Of a stretch of 10,232 bases of DNA, positions 1 to 5,219 are shown piece after piece. The translations under genes and the position numbers were made by a program. Source of the stretch: an uncultured Candidatus Saccharibacteria bacterium (GTDB taxonomy: Bacteria > Patescibacteriota > Saccharimonadia > Saccharimonadales > Saccharimonadaceae); NCBI GenBank assembly GCA_948623715.1, contig CAPHDI010000022.1, forward strand, positions 1-10,232, in the 5' to 3' direction. Within the stretch, counting starts at the first letter, position 1, and the number at the start of each line of letters is the position of its first letter. Under the pieces are notes generated by a model that made no database searches, was not told the origin of the DNA, and saw nothing but the letters and a program-made list of their open reading frames with translations.

Positions 1-1192
1 TCCGAAGTGGAAGCCAAGCTACGGATCTTACTATAACTGGTATGCTGCGACAGCGGGAACCGGGAATGCTGAGCTAATAACAGCTGGCGAAGAGGCTGGT
101 GGGAGTATTTGCCCGAGGGGGTGGGTGTTGCCAAGTAATGGGGATTTTAGTAACTTAATGAAAGTATTAGGAATTTCTTCTGCTGATACTACTGCGCAAC
201 AGTATTTGAAGCTAAATGACTACTTTTCTCGGGCTGGGTGGATTTTTGCTCGCTCTGATGTCGAAGGTTTAGGTAGCGTTAATAGTAGCGGAAACTATTG
301 GTCTGGCACTTCTATGGATAGTGTTAATGCATATGTCTTTTATTTAAGCAATTATCAGGGTGTTTATACTCAGGATGTTGCACGCAGTCGCGGATACACT
401 GTACGCTGTATCACGCCGAGTGCAGAGCCAGAGCCGGAGAAAACCTGGGAGACGATGGAAACGATGCAGGAGATGACGCCAGAGATTTGTAAAGAGGCGA
501 CGATTGGCGATACGAGAACTTTGACCGATACGAGAGATGGAAGCACTTATATGGTTGGAAAACTTTCTGATGGAAATTGTTGGATGACGCAAAACTTACG
601 TATCACCAGAGAAACGATCAACGCGAAAGATAGTACTAATACGACGGGTAAAATCACTTCAGCAAATTCTAATGTAAATGCAGATTATGAAATTCCGGCA
701 TCTACTAAAGGCGCTTTTAGTGATGCTAAAACTGGCGATTACTATACTAATCAACAAGTCAGAGCTTCTGTGGATAATGACTATGGAGCATACTACTCTT
801 ATAATGTAGTAACTGTGAACACTGTAGCGACAGCCAGTAGCGGTTCGGCGAAATACGATATTTGTCCCAAGGGCTGGCGTTTGCCAACTGGTGGATCAAA
901 CGGGGAATTCCAGGCGCTTTATAATAAAGGGAAATCTAATTGGACTACTAATGGTGGTAAAGGCGGTTACTGGATTGGTGCGGCTGATGCTACGGGTGGA
1001 GCCTTCTTCCCGGCTGCTCGCGACGTTAATACTAGCGGCCTTAGTAGCACTGGCTCCTATGGTTACTATTGGTCTAGTACTATCTCTAATGCTGATGACG
1101 CGTATGATCTCCTCCTTAGTAGTAGCTATATTGACCCTGCCAATAACTACAGCAGGTACTATGGTTTCTCCGTGCGGTGTGTCGCTCGGTGA
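1..1192 (+). CDS. FISUMP-domain surface protein, 5'-truncated, two tandem domains
   Basis: The frame is open from base 2 to the TGA at 1190-1192, giving 396 visible residues with the true start outside the window. There are two Fibrobacter succinogenes major paralogous (FISUMP) domains. The first is partial, about residues 1-138, with YYNWYAATAG, SICPRGW, GNYWSG and a closing VRC. The second is complete, about residues 155-396, with MQEMTPEIC, DGNCWMTQNLR, DICPKGWRLPTGG, GYYWSS and FSVRCVAR at the very C-terminus. An acidic, proline-containing linker (PSAEPEPEK) joins them. Conserved cysteines (EIC, GNCW, ICP, RC) suggest disulfides and an exported protein. No sorting motif or C-terminal membrane segment is seen. 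The family's role is unknown; its C-terminal half resembles C-type-lectin-like folds (inference). The gene at 9232 is a paralogue. A terminator at 1220 ends the transcript. Confidence 0.85.
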   Translation, partial: PKWKPSYGSYYNWYAATAGTGNAELITAGEEAGGSICPRGWVLPSNGDFSNLMKVLGISSADTTAQQYLKLNDYFSRAGWIFARSDVEGLGSVNSSGNYWSGTSMDSVNAYVFYLSNYQGVYTQDVARSRGYTVRCITPSAEPEPEKTWETMETMQEMTPEICKEATIGDTRTLTDTRDGSTYMVGKLSDGNCWMTQNLRITRETINAKDSTNTTGKITSANSNVNADYEIPASTKGAFSDAKTGDYYTNQQVRASVDNDYGAYYSYNVVTVNTVATASSGSAKYDICPKGWRLPTGGSNGEFQALYNKGKSNWTTNGGKGGYWIGAADATGGAFFPAARDVNTSGLSSTGSYGYYWSSTISNADDAYDLLLSSSYIDPANNYSRYYGFSVRCVAR

Positions 1193-1219
1193 TAGGAGAA
1201 GGAAGGCAAATAAATTTAG

Positions 1220-1258
1220 ATATATACTCCTGGTGACAGGAGTATATATTATATTTTT
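1220..1258 (+). terminator. Rho-independent terminator of the FISUMP gene
   Basis: A perfect 12-bp stem (1220-1231 with 1238-1249) has a 6-base loop GGTGAC and is followed by a T-rich run (TTATATTTTT). It starts 27 bases after the stop codon, so it separates the protein gene from the tRNA promoter. Confidence 0.85.
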
Positions 1259-1287
1259 GGTGTAAAATGGCGGTTTTATGATATAAT
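1257..1287 (+). promoter_or_regulatory. Promoter of tRNA-Gln
   Basis: A perfect TATAAT lies at 1282-1287, 13 bases before the tRNA. The -35 is weak: TTGGTG at 1257-1262 with a 19-base spacer. The -10 call is solid and the -35 doubtful. Confidence 0.65.
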
Positions 1288-1300
1288 GTAGATATGGTAT

Positions 1301-1375
1301 TGGGCCGTCGCCAAGTGGTAAGGCACTGGGTTTTGGTCCCAGCATTCGCAGGTTCGAATCCTGCCGGCCCAGCCA
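1301..1375 (+). tRNA. trnQ: tRNA-Gln (anticodon TTG), CCA encoded
   Basis: A full cloverleaf can be drawn. The acceptor stem is TGGGCCG (1301-1307) with CGGCCCA (1365-1371). The D stem is GCC/GGC (1310-1312 with 1322-1324). The anticodon stem is CTGGG/CCCAG around the loop TTTTGGT, with anticodon TTG at 1333-1335. The T stem is GCAGG/CCTGC with loop TTCGAAT. The discriminator is G1372 and CCA is encoded at 1373-1375. The weak U1-A72 pair and G73 match the known identity features of tRNA-Gln. This tRNA is not a queuosine target, so the nearby tgt gene need not be functionally linked. Confidence 0.95.
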
Positions 1376-1381
1376 GAGCAA
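1359..1381 (+). repeat. Direct repeat, copy 1 (3' end of tRNA-Gln)
   Basis: A 23-base segment runs from the last base of the T loop through the acceptor 3' strand and CCA to six bases beyond. It recurs exactly at 1490-1512, 131 bases downstream. This copy is part of the functional tRNA. Confidence 0.9.
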
Positions 1382-1385
1382 AGAG

Positions 1386-1408
1386 TCGTACCGAAGGTAC
1401 GAGTTTTT
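1386..1408 (+). terminator. Terminator of tRNA-Gln
   Basis: A 7-bp stem TCGTACC/GGTACGA (1386-1392 with 1396-1402) has a GAA loop and is followed by GTTTTT. Flanking AGAGCAAA (1375-1382) and TTTGCTCT (1406-1413) can extend the pairing. Confidence 0.75.
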
Positions 1409-1489
1409 GCTCTGGTGGATCAGCCCAGAATGGGAAGGTTTTAGGTTCGTTATGCGCCCGGCCCGTAGGGCGACGGCGCGCATTAGTCT

Positions 1490-1512
1490 TCCTGCCGGCC
1501 CAGCCAGAGCAA
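1490..1512 (+). repeat. Direct repeat, copy 2 (orphan tRNA-Gln 3' end)
   Basis: An exact 23-base copy of 1359-1381, again followed by a hairpin and T-run that begins with GAGCAA and ends in TTTTTGCT, so the tRNA end and terminator arrangement is duplicated. The upstream 1431-1489 does not fold as a tRNA: TGGG at 1431 could pair with CCCA, but D and T arms are missing. The stretch between the copies carries local hairpins, for example ATGCGC (1452-1457) with GCGCAT (1478-1483). It could be a decayed tandem tRNA copy or an attachment-site scar. Confidence 0.85.
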
Positions 1513-1513
1513 G

Positions 1514-1542
1514 AAGCCCGAGTGAGATAGCTCGGACTTTTT
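1514..1542 (+). terminator. Second terminator after the orphan tRNA end
   Basis: The stem AAGCCCGAG/CTCGGACTT (1514-1522 with 1531-1539) has one mismatch and an 8-base loop, and a T-run at 1538-1542 follows. AGCAA (1508-1512) and TTGCT (1541-1545) can extend it. It also lies just beyond the 3' end of the convergent AI-2E gene, but there is no T-run on that strand. Confidence 0.65.
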
Positions 1543-1563
1543 GCTTGGTGAATTGAACTTTAT

Positions 1564-2661
1564 TTAGTTAATAGCGTTGGCGGCGCGGAGGCGAGGAATC
1601 TCTTCAAGGATGACTTTAATACAGCCGGCAATCGGGATGGCGATAATAGCGCCAACTAAGCCAAACATATACATGCCGATGACGATGGCGGTGAGGATGA
1701 GGGCGGTAGGGAGGTTGAGGGCGTCACCTTGGATCTTCGGGGCGATAAGGTTGTTTTCGATCTGGGCGTAAATAATGTAGAAAATGACGAAGATAATAGC
1801 GGCAACTGGTGAGCTGAAGAGAAGGAGAAGTGTAATTAAAACGCAGCTGATGATCGGACCAAACATGGGGATGAGATAGAAGACAAGAGCGAGAAGGCCC
1901 ATCGGTAAAGCAAGGCCGCTAGAAAAGCCGCAAGTGAGCGATAGTAGGAGGACGGCAATGGTGACTACACAGCCGTCGAGGATGGCAATAGTGACTTGCT
2001 TCGAGACGTAAGTACTGATAACGCCGGCGATGCGGCTAGTGAGACGCTGCCAGGCGCGGATAGCGGTGTTGTCGTGTTTATTCTCGAAGATGGCCCAAAA
2101 TTGTTTGAGAAGGCTGGGGCCTTCGAGGGCAAAGAGAAGAGTGAGGACGAGGACAAGGATGACATTCGTGGCGACGCTGGCGATAGTGCCGACACCGGCG
2201 ACAAGGAGATTGCCGAAGTTATTGACGAAGGAATTGGAGAAGTTCTTTACGCCGGTGAGGATTTCTTGCTGGAGATTGTCAATGCCGATGGTTTGACCGA
2301 AATTATTAATACCATCCCAGCCGCCGAGGGTGTGCTCGAAAGTGGTTGGGAGCTGGCGGACGAACTGGACGGACTGGTCGATGACAACGGGGACGACGAC
2401 AGCGAGAATAATGCCAAGAATGACGACAATAAGACCGTAGGCTAGAGCAGAGGAGACAGAGGAATTGTCCTTCTTCGTGAGGCGACTAATGCGAGCGGCG
2501 AGGGGCTGAATCGCGATAGCGAGGAAGATGGCGATGCCGACGATAATGAGGCCGGTAAGAGCCTTCCAAACAAAGAGGCCGATAAGTCCGAGAGCTAGAA
2601 TAACTAACCAAAAACGGACGAAAGTTTTCGTATCAACTTCGATGATTTTCTTGTTGTTCAT
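1564..2661 (-). CDS. AI-2E family transporter (UPF0118)
   Basis: A polytopic membrane protein of 365 residues, the usual length for the AI-2E family. Hydrophobic segments lie at about 16-32, 35-58, 72-95, 150-178, 212-245, 247-285, 284-300 and 318-350, with a soluble stretch between (about 95-145 and 182-210). Family landmarks are YLIPMFGPI (262-270), QIENNLIAPKIQG (300-312, strongly conserved) and GAIIAIP (337-343). Members include the autoinducer-2 exporter TqsA and reported Na+/H+ antiporters, so the substrate cannot be assigned. I chose the ATG at 2661 because AAGGAGG (2668-2674) sits 6 bases upstream. A TTG at 2667 would add two residues but abuts the ribosome site. It lies 39 bases after tgt and has its own likely promoter. 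Confidence 0.9.
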   Translation of the reverse strand: MNNKKIIEVDTKTFVRFWLVILALGLIGLFVWKALTGLIIVGIAIFLAIAIQPLAARISRLTKKDNSSVSSALAYGLIVVILGIILAVVVPVVIDQSVQFVRQLPTTFEHTLGGWDGINNFGQTIGIDNLQQEILTGVKNFSNSFVNNFGNLLVAGVGTIASVATNVILVLVLTLLFALEGPSLLKQFWAIFENKHDNTAIRAWQRLTSRIAGVISTYVSKQVTIAILDGCVVTIAVLLLSLTCGFSSGLALPMGLLALVFYLIPMFGPIISCVLITLLLLFSSPVAAIIFVIFYIIYAQIENNLIAPKIQGDALNLPTALILTAIVIGMYMFGLVGAIIAIPIAGCIKVILEEIPRLRAANAIN

Positions 2662-2684
2662 TGACAACCTCCTTACTCAAATTC

Positions 2685-2713
2685 AGTATAGCACAGATAG
2701 CTAATCTTGACTA
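2685..2713 (-). promoter_or_regulatory. Promoter of the AI-2E gene, overlapping the end of tgt
   Basis: On the minus strand TATACT (2685-2690) is preceded by TGC, an extended -10. TAGTCA (2708-2713), matching the -35 consensus at four of six bases, is 17 bases away. It overlaps the last codons of tgt. The string TCTGTGCTA around the -10 is shared with the yhhQ promoter. Confidence 0.55.
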
Positions 2714-3933
2714 TAATAACGGCGGAGAAAGTCGGATTTAAACTGGTCAAAAGTGCTGTCGAGGATAGAGGCGCGGATTTGCTCGGTGAGACGGACGATG
2801 AAACGGAGATTATGGGCGGAGGCGAGGCGGTAGAACTTGGCTTTTTGCTCAGGATCGCCAGAGCGCCACATGGCACGGAGGCTGCCGAGAGTCCAGCCCT
2901 CATGGCAGGTCGGACAGTCGCAACCAGGATCAAGAACGGCGCCAGAATCGCGGAATTGACGGAGATTAAGGTTGCCATCTTTTGTGTAGATTTTGCCGTG
3001 GCGGGCTTCGCGCATCGGAGCGACGCAGTCGAAGGTGTCGGCACCCATTTCGGTGCCGATGAAAATATCGTCGGGATGAGAAAGGCCGAGGAGATGGCGA
3101 GGCTTATTCGCGGGAAGTTCTTCATTGCACCAGCGGAGGATTTCGCCGAGATCTTCTTTCAGGAAGGCGCCACCGAGACCGAAGCCATCAAAACCCACGC
3201 CGTCAACGGACATATTTGCGAGGGTTTTTGCGGTGCTACGGCGGAGATCTTCCCAGCGACCGCCCTGGAGGACGCCGTAAAGATTCTGGCGATAACTGAG
3301 GTCGTCACGGTGTTTGATATGCTCACGGAGGCTGCGCTCGGCCCAGCGCTCGGTGCGGTGCATGGCTTCGATATTATATTCGTAAGTATCGGCAAGGGAA
3401 GTAAGCTCATCGAAGGCCATGTGGATGTCGGCGCCGATACGACATTGAATCTGCATGGATTCTTCGGGGCCGATGAAATCGGGCTGACCGTCGAAAGGGT
3501 CAGTGAAGCTGACGCCCTTTTCGGAGACGTGGGCAAGGCGCTCTTTATGGGCAGTATTAGTGACGTGCTTTTCTTTCTCCATGGAGACGACTTTGCCGAG
3601 GCCGGAGCCGAGAGACATGACTTGAAAGCCGCCAGAGTCGGTAAGGGTAGGGCCGAGCCACGGACTGGAATCGAGCTGATCGGCGCGATTTGGCTGCCAG
3701 TTGGCTAGCCCGCCGGCTGCTGCAATTTCGGGGGATTGGCGGCGGAGGTGATAACCATTAGAAAGCATGGCCTGGGCGCCGACAGCATGGAGGTCGGCGG
3801 CGGAGAGGAAACGAACATAGCCGTGGGTACCGACAGCCATGAAAGCGGGAGTCTTGATCTCGCCATGCGCGGTTTTGATGACGCCTGCGCGACCGAGGCC
3901 GTTCGGCAAAGTTTTTTCGATATGAAATTCCAT
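2701..3933 (-). CDS. tgt: tRNA-guanine transglycosylase
   Basis: This enzyme exchanges the wobble guanine of GUN-anticodon tRNAs (Asp, Asn, His, Tyr) for a queuosine precursor base. It has 410 residues, against about 375 in E. coli. Seen are LTDSGGFQ with the base-binding Asp99, QGG (223-225), the nucleophile Asp302 in FDCVAPMREARHG, and a complete zinc site: Cys338, Cys340, Cys343 and His374. Two oddities stand out. There is an insert of roughly 20 charged residues after VMSLG (about 110-138). The base pocket also differs from the bacterial norm, with FDEL (174-177) for the usual FDEC, and GGAFLKE (254-260) for GGLAVGE. The ATG at 3933 is the first possible start, since an in-frame stop lies two codons upstream. 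No ribosome site precedes it; it appears leaderless. yhhQ lies upstream on the same strand. Confidence 0.95.
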   Translation of the reverse strand: MEFHIEKTLPNGLGRAGVIKTAHGEIKTPAFMAVGTHGYVRFLSAADLHAVGAQAMLSNGYHLRRQSPEIAAAGGLANWQPNRADQLDSSPWLGPTLTDSGGFQVMSLGSGLGKVVSMEKEKHVTNTAHKERLAHVSEKGVSFTDPFDGQPDFIGPEESMQIQCRIGADIHMAFDELTSLADTYEYNIEAMHRTERWAERSLREHIKHRDDLSYRQNLYGVLQGGRWEDLRRSTAKTLANMSVDGVGFDGFGLGGAFLKEDLGEILRWCNEELPANKPRHLLGLSHPDDIFIGTEMGADTFDCVAPMREARHGKIYTKDGNLNLRQFRDSGAVLDPGCDCPTCHEGWTLGSLRAMWRSGDPEQKAKFYRLASAHNLRFIVRLTEQIRASILDSTFDQFKSDFLRRYYSQD

Positions 3934-3940
3934 GAGTTAT

Positions 3941-3949
3941 ATTATAACA
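3941..3949 (-). promoter_or_regulatory. Extended -10 promoter of tgt, leaderless arrangement
   Basis: On the minus strand TGT-TATAAT (3949 down to 3941) ends 7 bases before the ATG at 3933, so transcription would begin at or one base before the start codon. No good -35 is visible, and the yhhQ terminator hairpin occupies that position. Confidence 0.65.
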
Positions 3950-3950
3950 T

Positions 3951-3976
3951 AGAAAAGCCGCTCCGGAAAGGAGCGG
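3951..3976 (-). terminator. Terminator of the yhhQ-type gene
   Basis: A perfect 7-bp stem CCGCTCC/GGAGCGG (3958-3964 with 3970-3976) has a 5-base loop and on the minus strand is followed by GCTTTTCT. It starts 16 bases after the stop codon and directly abuts the tgt promoter. Confidence 0.75.
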
Positions 3977-3991
3977 TGCAGGGGTGAGATT

Positions 3992-5020
3992 TTATTGCTC
4001 GGAATAGGTCTGAAGGGCATCAAGCTTGGATTTGAGTGCCCCAGTGAGGTGAGGCGCAATGAGCATGAGGACGGTTTCGACAATCATGCCAACCAGCCAG
4101 CTGGAAAACATTTGCCAGGCGAGGTCGGAAAACATGCGAGTACCGAAGAAGCCGATCAGCGTAAAAACAGGCGTGTCAATAGCGCGACCGACGAGGGAGG
4201 ATAGCCAAGCGCGGAGGCGAATCTGATCATCGCGGGTAAAGTGACGGAGAAAGTCGTAAATGTCTGCGTTGACGAGATTCGACAAGAGAAAAGCGAGGCT
4301 GCTGGCGATGATGAGTCGTCCGGACAGATTGAAAGCTTCGGTCAGGGGGATATTGGCGGAGCCGCTGGCGCTGGGAATTGCATCGACGATAAAGAAACAG
4401 CTGAAGGCAACAAGATTTAAGATGGCGCAGCTGGTGGCGATGACTTTTGCGAACTGTTTGCGATAAATCTCAGAAATCATGTCGCTGACAACGTAGGTGA
4501 CAGGAAATAAAATGAGACCGCCGTCGACGTCGAAGATCCAGAGGGTCCAGACTTTGGTTGCGAGAAGGTTGGAAATGAGCATGACGCCGCATTCGATAAG
4601 GGCGAGGACGCCGAGAGCGACTGCGAAGGCGAGGCAGAACTGGACGGGCAGGATACTGGGGAGGCTGTCGATGAGGTCTTCGTTGTCGGCCTGCGGGTCG
4701 ATGACTTGACGGACGGTGGAGCGCTGGGAATTGAGGCTGGAGCCGGGATGGGAAGCAATGGAGGGTGCGGGTGGAGCCATGCCGTGGAAGAATCCACGGG
4801 CGCCGCCGAAGAAACCGCGACCACGCATGCCGCCACGTCCGCGGCCTCTGCCGCGAGGACCTCCGTGAAAACCGAAGCCTCGGGCGCCGGGAGGAGGGCC
4901 ACCAGGGCGACCGGGGCCGGGACCACCAGGGTTCCCGCCGCGCGGGCCGGGACCGGGACCACCGCCGCGACCATTGCCGCCAGAACCGCCGCCGAAGCCG
5001 CCTCCGATACCAAAGGGCAT
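3992..5020 (-). CDS. yhhQ: YhhQ-family queuosine precursor transporter with Gly/Arg-rich N-terminal extension
   Basis: Residues about 123-342 form a membrane protein of the YhhQ (vut_1, DUF165) family, which imports queuosine precursors. Landmarks are ISNLLATKVW (149-158), GGLILFPVTYVVSDMISEIY (167-186), SNLVNADIYDFL (247-258) and GRAIDTPVFT (278-287), with about six hydrophobic segments. Residues 1-80 are unlike the family: 39 of 80 are glycine, with 10 RG pairs between 18 and 76 (three RGG) plus Pro and Phe. A polar, partly acidic linker (about 82-121) follows. The ATG at 5020 is chosen because AAAGGAGA (5029-5036) lies 8 bases upstream. The frame is open further up to 5146, but that would cover the promoter. 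The pairing with tgt supports the transporter role; the role of the extension is unknown. Confidence 0.88.
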   Translation of the reverse strand: MPFGIGGGFGGGSGGNGRGGGPGPGPRGGNPGGPGPGRPGGPPPGARGFGFHGGPRGRGRGRGGMRGRGFFGGARGFFHGMAPPAPSIASHPGSSLNSQRSTVRQVIDPQADNEDLIDSLPSILPVQFCLAFAVALGVLALIECGVMLISNLLATKVWTLWIFDVDGGLILFPVTYVVSDMISEIYRKQFAKVIATSCAILNLVAFSCFFIVDAIPSASGSANIPLTEAFNLSGRLIIASSLAFLLSNLVNADIYDFLRHFTRDDQIRLRAWLSSLVGRAIDTPVFTLIGFFGTRMFSDLAWQMFSSWLVGMIVETVLMLIAPHLTGALKSKLDALQTYSEQ

Positions 5021-5052
5021 AGAAAATCTCTCCTTTCTGTGAAGAACGAGTA

Positions 5053-5084
5053 TGTCAAAGTGGAATATGAATAGATTTTTGACA
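5053..5084 (-). other. Hairpin in the yhhQ leader
   Basis: An inverted repeat TGTCAAA/TTTGACA (5053-5059 with 5078-5084) has an 18-base loop and lies within the roughly 90-base leader between the promoter and start of the yhhQ-type gene. I do not recognise a preQ1-I or preQ1-II riboswitch here. Confidence 0.4.
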
Positions 5085-5117
5085 CACCAAACTAAGCCTA
5101 TGACTAGACTTGTCTCT

Positions 5118-5146
5118 ATTGTAGCACAGAATATCGAGTTTGTCAA
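5118..5146 (-). promoter_or_regulatory. Promoter of the yhhQ-type gene
   Basis: On the minus strand a perfect TTGACA (5141-5146), a 17-base spacer and TACAAT (5118-5123) preceded by TGC form a strong vegetative promoter. The predicted start near 5111 gives a leader of about 90 bases. Confidence 0.85.
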
Positions 5147-5152
5147 GATGGC

Positions 5153-5166
5153 TTAACGGAAGTTAA
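5153..5166. promoter_or_regulatory. Small dyad between divergent promoters
   Basis: TTAAC-GGAA-GTTAA lies just upstream of both -35 boxes of the divergent promoters. It could be a regulator site, but such short dyads also arise by chance. Confidence 0.2.
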
Positions 5167-5184
5167 AATATGGGGGAGTTGGTC

Positions 5185-5213
5185 TTGACTGAGTGGGGAA
5201 TTAAAGATAAAAT
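5185..5213 (+). promoter_or_regulatory. Promoter of the ABC exporter operon, leaderless
   Basis: TTGACT (5185-5190), a 17-base spacer and TAAAAT (5208-5213). The -10 ends 6 bases before the ATG at 5220, so the transcript should begin on or next to the start codon. Confidence 0.8.
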
Positions 5214-5219
5214 GGTCTA

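Noticed and set aside
896..1483. Minus-strand frame of 195 codons across the tRNA
   Set aside because: It contains the well-known spurious translation of an antisense tRNA (GRQDSNLRMLGPKPSALPLGDGP) and overlaps the FISUMP gene and terminators.
1431..1506. A second tRNA gene
   Set aside because: Only the 3' end matches; D arm and T arm cannot form and the acceptor stem has two mismatches.
2707..3708. Plus-strand frame of 333 codons
   Set aside because: It is antisense to tgt, whose catalytic and zinc residues are all present; composition reflects complement bias only.
5021..5117. preQ1 riboswitch in the yhhQ leader
   Set aside because: A queuosine gene leader invites this, but I could not find the conserved preQ1-I or preQ1-II sequence patterns; only a simple 7-bp hairpin is visible.
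5021..5146. Upstream extension of the yhhQ-type gene by 42 codons
   Set aside because: It would begin inside the -35 box of the gene's own promoter and lacks a ribosome site; the ATG at 5020 has one.
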